From: Bryobacteraceae bacterium | Lineage (GTDB): Bacteria > Acidobacteriota > Terriglobia > Bryobacterales > Bryobacteraceae | Direction: 5' to 3' | NCBI GenBank assembly: GCA_026002875.1 | Contig: BPGE01000001.1 | Coordinates: 682,001-746,000, forward strand | DNA: 64,000 nt | Translations under genes and position numbers: made by a program | The notes under the pieces: generated by a model | The model's input: only the letters and a program-made list of their open reading frames with translations | Told to the model about the DNA's origin: nothing | The model's database searches: none | Part shown: piece by piece, positions 43,835-52,436 of the stretch | How positions within the stretch are numbered: the first letter of the stretch is position 1 | Layout: each line of letters opens with the position of its first letter

Positions 43835-44077
43835 GTGGAAGAGCCGCAGCAGGAACGCAAGGGCCTCAGCCCGTATGCGAAGGCGGGTGCGTACGCGGGA
43901 CTGGCGTTCGTGACGCCGATCAGCGGGTACGTGTGTTACCGGATCGGCGACTGGCTCGACCAGAAATACGGGACGGATTACCTGTATCTGGCTGGCCTGA
44001 TTCTGGGCTGCGCGGCGGGGATGTACGAGACGTTCCGGCAGGCGGTGCGGATCGAGGGGCTCGACAGGCGGCAATGA
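43835..44077 (+). CDS. AtpZ/AtpI-like small membrane protein
   Basis: 80 residues from GTG 43835. Two membrane helices ('YAGLAFVTPISGYVCYRIGDWLD' in outline, 'YLYLAGLILGCAAGMYETFR'). This is the AtpZ/AtpQ pattern found at the head of Fo operons, helping assembly or Mg/Ca transport in other bacteria. TACACT (43823-43828) ends 6 nt before the GTG and there is no Shine-Dalgarno. Overlaps the next gene as ATGA. Confidence 0.75.
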   Translation: MEEPQQERKGLSPYAKAGAYAGLAFVTPISGYVCYRIGDWLDQKYGTDYLYLAGLILGCAAGMYETFRQAVRIEGLDRRQ

Positions 44078-44457
44078 AGGACCTCGACTACAACCGCGTG
44101 ATCCGCCGCATCAGCTGGATCGCCGCTGGAGTCACGGCAGCGGGGGCGGCGGCATGGTGGGGATTCGGCAGCGCCAACGGAATGTTCAGTTTTCTGGGAG
44201 GGGCGGGGATCGCCGGCGTGTCGTTCTGGCTGCTGCACCAGCTCGTCGAAGACCTGCAGGCGGCGGCTGAAGGAAGGCCGGTGAAGAAGGTGCGGCTGAT
44301 CACGCACGTCTTCCGCGTGCTGCTTCTGGGCGCAATCGCCTATGTTATCCTCGAGATTTGCGGGGGCAGCCGCGTTGCGCTTGCCTCCGGCCTCACCGTC
44401 GCGCTGACGGCCGCCACCATCGAAGTCCTGATCGAGCTTTTCTATGCACGAGCATGA
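44074..44457 (+). CDS. atpI: ATP synthase I-like protein
   Basis: 127 residues, about four membrane helices, matching UncI/AtpI, which helps assemble the c-ring. ATG 44074 overlaps the stop of the previous gene by ATGA, and its own end overlaps atpB by 14 nt. Sequence similarity in this family is low, so the call rests on position and topology. Confidence 0.7.
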   Translation: MKDLDYNRVIRRISWIAAGVTAAGAAAWWGFGSANGMFSFLGGAGIAGVSFWLLHQLVEDLQAAAEGRPVKKVRLITHVFRVLLLGAIAYVILEICGGSRVALASGLTVALTAATIEVLIELFYARA

Positions 44458-45184
44458 ACTGTGGTTCACGGCGCTGCTGAACAAGTACGCAGCCGCGCCC
44501 GCCAACGCGCTCTTCCAGCTGGTTGGCTATCATACTGAAGATCCCGCCAAGCCATGGTCGAACTACATGGCCATGGAAATCCTCGTCATCCTGATTCTCT
44601 GCTCGGCTGCGCTGGCGCTGCGCGCCTCGCTCAGCGTGGACCGTCCGGGCAAGTTCCAGCTTGTCATTGAAGGAATCTACGGCTTCATCGCAGACCTGGC
44701 CAGGGACATCATCGGGCACGGTTACAGGAAGCGGCTGCCGTGGTTCGCGATGATCTTCCTCTTCTTGCTGACGTCGAACCTGCTGGGCATCATTCCGTCG
44801 TTCGAATCGCCGACGATGTATTACTTCGTCCCCGCGGGCGCGGCGATCGCCACCTTCTTCTATTACAACGGCCAGGGCATACAGGAGCAGGGACTGCTGG
44901 GGCACCTGAAACATTTCTGCGGCCCCGTGCTGCTGATCGCGTGGTTCATGTTCCCGCTGGAAGTGATCAGCCACCTGATCCGGCCGGTCTCGCTGACCAT
45001 CCGACTGTACGCCAACATGCTGGCGGGCGAGCAGGTGACGCTGGGGTTCCTGGCCATGGCGCCGTGGGTGATTCCCGTCATCTTCATGGCGCTGCATACG
45101 TTCGTTTCATTCGTTCAGGCATTCATCTTCATGATGCTCGGCATGGTCTACGTGGGCGAAGCCGTGGCGCATGAAGGGCATTGA
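44444..45184 (+). CDS. atpB: ATP synthase Fo subunit a
   Basis: 246 residues with five to six helices. The essential Arg is in 'RPVSLTIRLYANMLAGE', the proton-path Arg-Leu-x-Ala-Asn motif; 'FLFLLTSNLLGIIPSF' and the C-terminal 'VSFVQAFIFMMLGMVYVGEA' are also typical. It forms the proton half-channel next to the c-ring. ATG 44444 starts within the end of atpI. Confidence 0.95.
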   Translation: MHEHELWFTALLNKYAAAPANALFQLVGYHTEDPAKPWSNYMAMEILVILILCSAALALRASLSVDRPGKFQLVIEGIYGFIADLARDIIGHGYRKRLPWFAMIFLFLLTSNLLGIIPSFESPTMYYFVPAGAAIATFFYYNGQGIQEQGLLGHLKHFCGPVLLIAWFMFPLEVISHLIRPVSLTIRLYANMLAGEQVTLGFLAMAPWVIPVIFMALHTFVSFVQAFIFMMLGMVYVGEAVAHEGH

Positions 45185-45280
45185 TCGCGGCATCATCGGC
45201 CGTCAGTGTGAGGCCCCGGCGTCCCAACGCACGGTGCGCAACCACCTCCTGAGGGCCAATTCATAAAGGAGAAACCACCG

Positions 45281-45568
45281 ATGCAGGTTCGCAACTTTCT
45301 GATTCTGGCGGCGCTGCTGCTTCTGGCCGCGCCGGCATTCGCGCAACAGGGACAGCAGTCCGGCGGCGTGTTCGTGCTGCCTGGCGCGTTCGCCATGGCG
45401 ATCGCGTCAAGCGTCTGCGCGCTGGCGCAGGGCAAGGCCATCGCCGCTTCGGTTGAGGGCATCGCACGGAACCCGGGAGCGACGGGCGCCATCCGCATCC
45501 TCCTGATTCTGGGCCTGGCATTCATCGAGTCGCTGGCGCTGTTCACGCTGATCAACATCGGCCGCTGA
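45281..45568 (+). CDS. atpE: ATP synthase Fo subunit c with an N-terminal signal-like extension
   Basis: 95 residues, longer than the usual about 80. It starts with 'VRNFLILAALLLLAAPAFAQ', a cleavable-signal-like segment ending Ala-x-Ala, then Gln/Gly-rich linker and the two-helix hairpin: 'ALAQGKAIAASVEGIARNPGATG' (loop Arg-Asn-Pro) and the ion-binding Glu in 'GLAFIESLALFTLINI'. Ala/Gly at the neighbouring sites suggests proton coupling rather than Na+. Preceded by a 96-nt gap and a GGAG site; followed by a strong terminator. Confidence 0.93.
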   Translation: MQVRNFLILAALLLLAAPAFAQQGQQSGGVFVLPGAFAMAIASSVCALAQGKAIAASVEGIARNPGATGAIRILLILGLAFIESLALFTLINIGR

Positions 45569-45596
45569 CAGCCGGCGGATTCCGAAACGAACCGAA

Positions 45597-45629
45597 AGGG
45601 CCCGGCGCGCAGCCGGGCCCTCGGTTTTT
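45597..45629 (+). terminator. Rho-independent terminator of the Fo cluster
   Basis: AGGGCCCGGC (45597-45606), loop GCGCA, GCCGGGCCCT (45612-45621), then CGGTTTTT. A 10-bp GC stem with a T-tract 29 nt after the atpE stop. It ends the Fo transcript before any F1 gene appears. Confidence 0.85.
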
Positions 45630-45641
45630 CTACGCTAAGAG

Positions 45642-46529
45642 ATGATGAAGCTGCACGGCATCTTCCCTCCCATCACGACGCCGTTCAACGCCGACGGCGA
45701 AATCTACGAGGCCAAGGTGGCCCACAACGTCGGGAAGTGGAACCGCACTGGACTGGCCGGCTACGTCGTCTGCGGATCCACGGGAGAGAGCGTCCATCTG
45801 ACGTTCGACGAGAAGCTGAAGATGTTCGAACTGGTGGCGAAATACGCCGCACCCGAGAAACTTCTGCTGTGCGGCACGGGCGTCGAGAGCGTCAAAGAGA
45901 CGCTGGAGCTGACGCGGCGGGCGGCCGAAATGGGCTACAAGGCGGCCATGGTGCGGACGCCGCACTATTACAAGAACCTGATCAACAACGGCGCGGCGCA
46001 GGCGCTTTATTTCCGCGCGGTGGCGGATCAAAGCCCGGTTCCGGTGATGATTTACAACTGGCCCCAGGCCACAGGGGTCGATATTCCGGCAGAAACGGTG
46101 GCTGAATTAAGCCATCATCCGAACATTATCGCCACCAAGGAAAGCAGTGGAAATATTGAAAAAGTGATGCAGATGATCCGGGAATGCAAGCCCGGATTCC
46201 AGGTGCTGGTGGGGTCGGCTCCCACGCTCGCCCCGTCGCTGGCCGTGGGCGCTGCGGGAGCGGTTCTGGCGTACGCGAATGCTGCTCCCTACTCGGTGAT
46301 TGCGATCTGGGAGGCGCACCGTCAGCGCGAGTTCGACGCGGCCATGGACTGGCAGCGGAGAATTGCGCGCGCCGCCGTTCTCGTGACGGCGAAGTACGGA
46401 ATTCCAGGACTCAAATACGCCATGGATCTGAATGGCTACTATGGCGGCCCGTGCCGGCTTCCCCTGGCGCCTTTGGCCCCCGAAGCGAAGAAGGAAATCG
46501 AGGACGCATTTCAGGGGCTGAACAGCTGA
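45642..46529 (+). CDS. Dihydrodipicolinate synthase/N-acetylneuraminate lyase family aldolase
   Basis: 295 residues, TIM barrel. Schiff-base Lys about residue 166 in 'IIATKESSGNIEKV'; Tyr in 'VPVMIYNWPQATGVDIP'; 'CGSTGESVHLTFDEK' is the carboxylate-binding GxxGE loop. The pattern fits 4-hydroxy-2-oxoglutarate aldolase or a sugar-acid lyase better than lysine biosynthesis DapA, but this is open. TACGCT (45631-45636) ends 5 nt before ATG 45642, just after the atp terminator. Confidence 0.83.
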   Translation: MMKLHGIFPPITTPFNADGEIYEAKVAHNVGKWNRTGLAGYVVCGSTGESVHLTFDEKLKMFELVAKYAAPEKLLLCGTGVESVKETLELTRRAAEMGYKAAMVRTPHYYKNLINNGAAQALYFRAVADQSPVPVMIYNWPQATGVDIPAETVAELSHHPNIIATKESSGNIEKVMQMIRECKPGFQVLVGSAPTLAPSLAVGAAGAVLAYANAAPYSVIAIWEAHRQREFDAAMDWQRRIARAAVLVTAKYGIPGLKYAMDLNGYYGGPCRLPLAPLAPEAKKEIEDAFQGLNS

Positions 46530-46563
46530 GGTTTCCCTGCGGGGCGTGCAGGAGCGTGACGCA

Positions 46564-47133
46564 ATGAGCGGAATGCGCGAGTGGCTTGACGGCCTGGCGG
46601 TTTCTCCAGAGGCCGCGGCGGCGATTCTCGCCGCTGGCGAAGGATACGAGATGCCCCTTGTGTGCCGCAATCCTGTTCGCGGCCCCGAAGTGGATGCCGT
46701 CCGCGGCAGGAGCGCGGAGGATCTGTTTCCCCGCGCCCTCAGTCCGGAAGGCGCGCTGGCTGGACTCTGGCTGTACCTGCGCGATTTCGAGGCCTGCCAT
46801 CATGTAGCGCAGGACCTGGCGACGAAAGAAGGCAGCTACTGGCACGGCATCCTGCACCGGCAGGAGCCCGACGACTGGAATGCGGGCTACTGGTTCCGGG
46901 CGGCGGGCGGTCATCCGATCCACGAGAGGTTGGTGCAAGAGGCCGTGGCGCTGGCTGAAAGGCACACGGCCGCGCATTGGAAGCCGGGACAGCGATGGGA
47001 CGCTGAGGAGTTCATCCGCTTTTGCGCCCGGGCGCGGCGGGAGCCGGGGAGCGCGGCCGAGCAGCTCGCCCGCGCCATTCAGATGGCCGAGTGGCGCCTG
47101 CTGTTCGAGTGGTGCGCCCGCGTGCGAGGATAG
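46564..47133 (+). CDS. Protein of unknown function
   Basis: 189 residues from ATG 46564 (GGAG 9 nt upstream). It contains 'CHHVAQDLATKEGSYWHGILHRQEPDDWNAGYWFRAAGGHPIHE', of which only the short motif HRQEPD-WNAGYWFR is used here; this resembles a conserved stand-alone family in Acidobacteriota and Planctomycetota. Mostly helical, cytoplasmic, no signal. 34 nt downstream of the aldolase gene and probably co-transcribed. Confidence 0.6.
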   Translation: MSGMREWLDGLAVSPEAAAAILAAGEGYEMPLVCRNPVRGPEVDAVRGRSAEDLFPRALSPEGALAGLWLYLRDFEACHHVAQDLATKEGSYWHGILHRQEPDDWNAGYWFRAAGGHPIHERLVQEAVALAERHTAAHWKPGQRWDAEEFIRFCARARREPGSAAEQLARAIQMAEWRLLFEWCARVRG

Positions 47134-47164
47134 AACGAAAGTCGGGAACGGGGAGCGAGAGCGC

Positions 47165-48388
47165 ATGAAGCGATGGGCCGTGATCGGGGCGGCTGTCCTG
47201 GCGGCGGCAGTGATTTTGTGGCTGGCCACGCGGAAGCCTGCGCCGCCCGAAGTCCCGTTTGCGCGCGTCAGCCAGGAAACGCTGGTCAGCATCCTGACGA
47301 CGAATGGCAGGACGGAACCGGCCGAATGGGCGCCGTTGCGGGCTGAGCGCGCGGGAAGAATCCGGCGTGTCACAGTGGAGCGCGGGGCTCAGGTGGCGGC
47401 GGGCGCGCTGGTGGCGGAGATGGATGACAGCGATGCGGCGGCGGCCGTCACTGCGGCGGAAGCCCGTGCGGCAGCAGCGCGCGCCGACCTGCGGGCCCTC
47501 GAGCGGGGAGGGCGGCAGGCGGAGATTGCGCAGATCGAGGGCGTCATCGCAAAACTGCAAATCGAGCTGGAAGCCGCGCGGCGGGACGCGTCCGCACTGG
47601 AGCGGCTCGCAGCGAAGGGCGCGGCTGCGCGCGCTGAACTGGATCAGGCGCGCGACCGCACGGCTCAGCTCGAGTCGGAGCTGAAGGCGCAGCAACAGCG
47701 ACGGTCAGCGCTCGTGGCCGACACGGACCTGGAGGCGGCGCGTGCGCGCCTGCGGGAGGCGGAAAGCCAGCTGGCCGGCGCGCGCCTGCGGCTGGCCCAG
47801 TGCCAGCTCCGCGCCCCGCGGGCTGGGACGGTGTACGACCTTCCCGTGCGCGCCGGCGACTGGCTGGAGGCGGGCGCGCTCGTGGCGCGGATCGGGGAAA
47901 TCGCGAAGCTGAAAGTGGCGATCTACGTCGACGAGCCGGAGCTCGGGCGCGTCCGGCAGGGGCTGCCGGTGCAAATCACCTGGGATGCCGCGCCCGGCAA
48001 GAGCTGGCCGGCCAGCGTGGAAAAGATGCCGACGCAGATTACGCCGCTCGGCACGCGCATGGTGGGCGAAGTGTGGGCCATGTGCGAGAATCCGTCGCTG
48101 GATCTTCCGCCGGGCGCCAATGTCAACGTGCGGATCCGGTCGCAGGAAGTGGAGAATGCGGTGACCGTGCCGAAGGCGGCGCTGCGGCGGCAGGGGGACG
48201 AACTGGGCGCCTACGTTCTGGCCGGCAGCCGGATCGAGTGGCGCAGAGTCGAGATCGGCGCAGCGAGCGAGGTCAAAGCCGAGGTGCGCAGCGGATTGCG
48301 CCCGGGAGAGGCTGTCGCGCTGCCGTCAGACCGGCCGCTGGAAGCAGGCATGGAGGTACGGGCGGTGTTTCCCGAAAGCCGTCCGTGA
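47165..48388 (+). CDS. HlyD/RND-family periplasmic adaptor protein
   Basis: 407 residues. An N-terminal membrane anchor (WAVIGAAVLAAAVILWLA) leads to lipoyl half-motifs ('AERAGRIRRVTVERGAQVAAGALVAEMD' and 'RAGTVYDLPVRAGDWLEAGALVARIG', each in outline), a long alpha-hairpin (about 85-190, Ala/Glu/Arg coiled coil), a beta-barrel and a membrane-proximal domain. Such adaptors join an inner-membrane pump to an outer-membrane channel. Neither pump nor channel gene is beside it here. Confidence 0.83.
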   Translation: MKRWAVIGAAVLAAAVILWLATRKPAPPEVPFARVSQETLVSILTTNGRTEPAEWAPLRAERAGRIRRVTVERGAQVAAGALVAEMDDSDAAAAVTAAEARAAAARADLRALERGGRQAEIAQIEGVIAKLQIELEAARRDASALERLAAKGAAARAELDQARDRTAQLESELKAQQQRRSALVADTDLEAARARLREAESQLAGARLRLAQCQLRAPRAGTVYDLPVRAGDWLEAGALVARIGEIAKLKVAIYVDEPELGRVRQGLPVQITWDAAPGKSWPASVEKMPTQITPLGTRMVGEVWAMCENPSLDLPPGANVNVRIRSQEVENAVTVPKAALRRQGDELGAYVLAGSRIEWRRVEIGAASEVKAEVRSGLRPGEAVALPSDRPLEAGMEVRAVFPESRP

Positions 48389-48401
48389 GCGTCAGCCCGC
48401 G

Positions 48402-49295
48402 TCAGACGGCGCGCGGACGGGCAGCGGGCAGCAGATGATCATCGCCGGGCGATTCGCGCCGGCTTGCGCGCTCCTCGAGCTCCTCGGCGTAATCGACACC
48501 GGCGGCCGTGATCTGGAACCGGTTGTTGTCGCCGCGCGTCAGAAGCCCCCGCTCCTTCAGGTACCAGAGCGTGAATTCCAGATGATCGCGCGGGATGCCG
48601 AGCAGATCTTCCAGTTCAAAGATCGTGACGCCCGGCGCGTGCGGGTCCTGCTGACGCTTGGAGTACAGGGCGCGCAGAACACCGTAACGCTTCCTCCGTT
48701 CCGCTTCCGGTCCCATCGCCGCCTGCGGCGACTGAAACACGCGCCATCGCGCATGCAGCATGGCCGCATGGCTCAGGTCATAGGCGGCGCGCTTTTCCGG
48801 ATCGCTGAGGACGCGGTACGCCTCCACAATCTGGCGGAAGACGCGTTCGTCTCCGGTTTCCTGATTGTCCGGATGAAACTGCTGCGCGAGCATCCGGTAG
48901 ACGCGGTGAATGGTCTCCGGAGAGGCCTTTGGATTCACCTGCAGAATCTCGTAATAGTCCACCTCGGCCGCCTCGCCGGATGGGGCAGGCTCAGCTGGCA
49001 GAAAGCGGAGCCCTGCCCGATACCCGCCGCCCGGGGATGGACGGCACCAACGCACGGCAGCCCGCGCACGGAGCTGACCGCCGAAAGTGCCATCCGTTGC
49101 CGCAGACTCAAGGACGACTACCTCGCCGGGATGCAGAGGGCTGGGGCAATGCAGTCCGACGCCGGCTTCATGCGCATCGGTCACCTGGGCCGTCACGGAC
49201 TTCTGCCGGGCCTCGCTGCTCAGGGCCACCAGCAGCCGCGTTGTTTTCGGAAGCCGCCTGTGGCCCCGTTTTTCTTCCGGGATGGGATTCGTCAC
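48402..49295 (-). CDS. PilZ domain - J domain - winged-helix-like fusion
   Basis: 297 residues from GTG 49295. Residues about 8-100 are PilZ-like ('KRGHRRLPKTTRLLVAL' with the Arg-x-x-x-Arg c-di-GMP loop, then 'DAHEAGVGLHCPSPLHPGEVV'). About 112-180 is a J domain with the HPD motif ('QQFHPDNQ'), which calls Hsp70/DnaK. About 230-285 is a winged-helix-like end ('TIFELEDLLGIPRDHLEFTLWYLKERGLL' in outline). It could link a second messenger to chaperone action or DNA binding. CACAAT (49308-49303) lies 7 nt before the GTG. Confidence 0.78.
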   Translation of the reverse strand: MTNPIPEEKRGHRRLPKTTRLLVALSSEARQKSVTAQVTDAHEAGVGLHCPSPLHPGEVVVLESAATDGTFGGQLRARAAVRWCRPSPGGGYRAGLRFLPAEPAPSGEAAEVDYYEILQVNPKASPETIHRVYRMLAQQFHPDNQETGDERVFRQIVEAYRVLSDPEKRAAYDLSHAAMLHARWRVFQSPQAAMGPEAERRKRYGVLRALYSKRQQDPHAPGVTIFELEDLLGIPRDHLEFTLWYLKERGLLTRGDNNRFQITAAGVDYAEELEERASRRESPGDDHLLPAARPRAV

Positions 49296-49379
49296 AAATC
49301 CGATTGTGCCGCGAACAGGCCCCCGGAAAGAATTCCTTGAAACTCCAAGCCCCAGCCGGAGAAAAACCCGAGACGCATC

Positions 49380-50306
49380 TCAGGGTTTGACCTGAGGCTG
49401 CTGAGCCGGAGCGGCCGGCTGCTGCATGGCAGGCTTGCCGAAATAGGACTCATCCAGCACGACGCGGCTCTTGTCTTTCACCGCCTTCATGGCTTTGTCC
49501 GCGTTTTCCGCCGTCAGCCGTTTTTCGATCTCGGCCCGTACTTCTTCGAACGGCTGCGCGCCGCGCTTCTGCACCTGAATCAGGTGGTAGCCGAACTGCG
49601 TGCGGACAGGCTGGCTGATCTCGCCGACGGGCATCGAGAAGACGGCGTTCTCGAACTCCGGAATCATCCTGCCGCGGCCGAACGAGCCGAGTTCCCCGCC
49701 GTTCTGGCCGGAAGCAGTGTCGTCGGACTCGGCTTTCGCGACGGCAGCGAAATCCTCGCCCTTCAAAATGCGCTGGCGCAGGGACTCGGCGCGCGCCAGG
49801 GCTTCCTCCGGCGTGAGATCCTTCTGGCCTTCCTTGAGCGGGACGCGCGAGCCCTGGAAGCGGACAAGGATGTGGCGCGCCGTCGCGTTTTCAAACTCAT
49901 TCAGGTGCGCGTCGTACCACGCCTTCATCTGAGCCTCCGTGGGTTTGGAGATCTCGGCGAGATGCTGATAGAGGAGCGAAGCGAGCGTGCTCTCCTGCTG
50001 GAGGAAGAGCTGGACTTTCACGGAAGGCTTGTCTTCGACGTGCAGCTTGCGGGCTTCTGCGGCGTAGGACATGACCTCGCCGAGCTGTTCGGCCAGACGG
50101 CGGCGCGTTTCCGGCGAGTCCGGTCCGAGCTGCTGGCGCAGGTTTTCCGGCAGGTTCCGCATCATCGAGTCGAACTCGGAGCGGGTCATCTTCCTGCCGC
50201 CGGCTTCGAAGACGACAGGATCTTCGGCCGGAGACGCTTTCGGCGCGGCGGCAGGAGCCTGCCCCCACACCACTGCGCCGAGCATCGACAATAGAAGGAA
50301 TCTCAT
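49380..50306 (-). CDS. Periplasmic peptidyl-prolyl isomerase, SurA/PpiC type
   Basis: 308 residues from ATG 50306. Signal peptide (FLLLSMLGAVVWGQ), a SurA_N-like helical chaperone part (about 35-130) and one parvulin domain (about 135-245) with 'ARHILVRFQG', 'GEDFAAVAKAESDDTASGQNGGELGSFGRG' in outline, and 'VRTQFGYHLIQVQKR'. Folds or carries outer-membrane proteins. The C-terminal tail is rich in Gln and Pro. Its start is 6 nt from the divergent ABC gene start. Confidence 0.9.
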   Translation of the reverse strand: MRFLLLSMLGAVVWGQAPAAAPKASPAEDPVVFEAGGRKMTRSEFDSMMRNLPENLRQQLGPDSPETRRRLAEQLGEVMSYAAEARKLHVEDKPSVKVQLFLQQESTLASLLYQHLAEISKPTEAQMKAWYDAHLNEFENATARHILVRFQGSRVPLKEGQKDLTPEEALARAESLRQRILKGEDFAAVAKAESDDTASGQNGGELGSFGRGRMIPEFENAVFSMPVGEISQPVRTQFGYHLIQVQKRGAQPFEEVRAEIEKRLTAENADKAMKAVKDKSRVVLDESYFGKPAMQQPAAPAQQPQVKP

Positions 50307-50312
50307 TGTTCC

Positions 50313-52178
50313 ATGGTAACGCGAGGACTGCCCCACGCCGAACGCACGCCGGCCCGCGGCCGGGCCAACCTGCCCGCGCCGAAGCTCGACTGGAAGCGCG
50401 TCTGGCCGGACATCCGGGATCTGATGCGGCCGCGGCGGGGTGTTCTCCTGCTCGGCCTCGTGCTGATCGTCGTCAGCCGGCTGTGCGGACTGGTGCTGCC
50501 CGCGAGCACGAAGTTCCTGATTGACGACGTGCTCGCGAAGCGCCGCGCAGAGCTGCTCGGGCCGCTGGTAGCGGCCGTGCTGGCGGCGACGGCGGTGCAG
50601 GCGGCGACGGGCTTCGCCCTGACGCAGCTGCTTTCGAAATCCGCCCAGCGTCTGATCGCCGAATTGCGCATGCGCGTGCAGCGCCACGTCTGCCGCCTGC
50701 CCGCGGCTTTCTTCGACAGCCAGAAAACCGGGCAGCTCGTCTCGCGCATCATGAACGACGTCGAGGGCGTCCGCAACCTCGTCGGCACAGGGCTGGTGGA
50801 GTTCCTCGGCGGACTGCTGACCGCCGTCTTCTCGTTCGTCATCCTGATGCGCATCAGCCCGCAGCTGACGCTGATGGCGCTGCTGATCGTGATCGCGTTC
50901 GGGCTGATTCTGCGCAAGGGCTTCCGCACGCTGCGCCCGATCTTCCGCGAGCGCAGCCAGATTACCGCCGAGGTGACAGGCAGGCTGGCGGAGACGCTCG
51001 GCGGCATCCGCGTCGTGAAGGCCTATCATGCGGAGGCGCGAGAGGACGAGGTGTTCGCCGCAGGCGTGCGGCGCATTCTCGAGAACGTCTTCCGCTCGCT
51101 GACGGGCGTTTCCCTGCTCAGCCTGTCGGCAACAATTCTGCTGGGAATTGTCGGAGCGGCCGTCATGTACATGGGCGGCCGGCAGATTCTGGCCGGCACG
51201 CTGACGCTGGGCGGATTCGTGACGTTCACGGCGTTTCTCGCATTCATGATCGCGCCCGTGTTCCAGGTGGTCGGCATTGGAACGCAACTGACCGAGGCCA
51301 TCGCCGGACTGGAGCGGACGCGCGAACTGCTGGACACGCCGTCCGAGGATCAGGCCTCAGGCCGGACCACGGTGCTGGGCGAGGTCCGTGGAGAGATCCG
51401 GTTCGAAGACGTCTGGTTCCAGTACGAGGCAGGCAAAGAGGTGCTGCGCGGCGTGAGCTTCACGGCCGAGCCGGGCACGGTGACGGCGCTGGTCGGCTCG
51501 TCCGGGTCGGGCAAGTCCACCATTCTCGGGCTCATCGCTTCGTTCTACACGCCCACGCGCGGCCGCGTGCTGGTCGACGGGGTGGACCTGGCCAGCGTGA
51601 CGCTGGAAAGCTACCGGCGGCAGTTGGGCGTAGTGCTGCAGGAAACGTTCCTGTTCGACGGGACCATCAGGGAAAACGTGGCTTTCGCGCGGCCGGATGC
51701 GAGTCATGAAGAGGTGCTGGAAGCCTGCCGGCTGGCGCGCGTGGACGAGTTCGCCGAACGGCTCCCGGAAGGCTATGACACGGTGGTGGGCGAGCGCGGC
51801 GTGAAGCTGAGCGGCGGGCAGAAGCAGCGGGTCTCGATTGCGCGCGCCATTCTGGCCAACCCGCGCATCCTGCTGCTGGATGAAGCGACGTCGAGCCTCG
51901 ACAGCGAGACGGAAGCGTTGATCCAGGCGGGTCTCGGACACCTGATGGAGGGGCGGACGACGTTCGTCATCGCGCACCGGCTCTCCACCATCCGCCGCGC
52001 CCACAGGATCCTGGTCGTCGAGGAGGGGCTGGTCATCGAAGACGGCACGCACGAGGAGCTGATGGCTGCGCGCGGCCGGTATTTCGATCTGTATACGCGC
52101 CAGCACGGGCTGGAGAAAAACCTCTTTCTCGCGCCCGGCGAGGCCGACTGGCAACCGGCGGAACCCGCGGCCGAGTGA
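50313..52178 (+). CDS. ABC-type exporter, fused membrane and ATPase domains (MsbA-like)
   Basis: 621 residues. Six-helix exporter domain (about 45-335), then the ATPase domain with Walker A 'GSSGSGKST', Q-loop, signature 'LSGGQKQR', Walker B 'ILLLDEATSSLDSETE' and the switch His 'VIAHRLSTI'. Homologous to MsbA and other lipid or drug exporters; substrate unknown. The N-terminus before residue 25 is not conserved, so ATG 50313 is the only clear start. AAGGA lies 13 nt upstream. The gene is divergent from the isomerase and its promoter must overlap it. Confidence 0.92.
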   Translation: MVTRGLPHAERTPARGRANLPAPKLDWKRVWPDIRDLMRPRRGVLLLGLVLIVVSRLCGLVLPASTKFLIDDVLAKRRAELLGPLVAAVLAATAVQAATGFALTQLLSKSAQRLIAELRMRVQRHVCRLPAAFFDSQKTGQLVSRIMNDVEGVRNLVGTGLVEFLGGLLTAVFSFVILMRISPQLTLMALLIVIAFGLILRKGFRTLRPIFRERSQITAEVTGRLAETLGGIRVVKAYHAEAREDEVFAAGVRRILENVFRSLTGVSLLSLSATILLGIVGAAVMYMGGRQILAGTLTLGGFVTFTAFLAFMIAPVFQVVGIGTQLTEAIAGLERTRELLDTPSEDQASGRTTVLGEVRGEIRFEDVWFQYEAGKEVLRGVSFTAEPGTVTALVGSSGSGKSTILGLIASFYTPTRGRVLVDGVDLASVTLESYRRQLGVVLQETFLFDGTIRENVAFARPDASHEEVLEACRLARVDEFAERLPEGYDTVVGERGVKLSGGQKQRVSIARAILANPRILLLDEATSSLDSETEALIQAGLGHLMEGRTTFVIAHRLSTIRRAHRILVVEEGLVIEDGTHEELMAARGRYFDLYTRQHGLEKNLFLAPGEADWQPAEPAAE

Positions 52179-52205
52179 TCCCGTGAGGGGCGGCCAGCGG
52201 CGGAG

Positions 52206-52409
52206 ATGGCGATGACACAGACCCGGCTCTTCAGGATTTTGGGTGGCATCGCCTGCCTGATCTTTGCGCTCGCGGCGGGCGCCATCGGTCTGATGATGGG
52301 CTTCCCGGGCACGCGGCGGGAGGCGGACACAGGCAGCCCCGCAGCTTTTGCCGCGGCTCTTCTGCTGTTCCTGGCGGGCGTTGGCCTGCTGCTGGCGAAA
52401 CGCCGCTGA
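52206..52409 (+). CDS. Small two-helix membrane protein of unknown function
   Basis: 67 residues with two hydrophobic helices ('ILGGIACLIFALAAGAIGLMMG', in outline, and 'AAFAAALLLFLAGVGLLLAKRR') and a short soluble turn. No family recognised. 27 nt after the ABC exporter gene on the same strand. Confidence 0.45.
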   Translation: MAMTQTRLFRILGGIACLIFALAAGAIGLMMGFPGTRREADTGSPAAFAAALLLFLAGVGLLLAKRR

Positions 52410-52436
52410 AGCCGGGCCTGCGGCGCTTGCCGCGGC

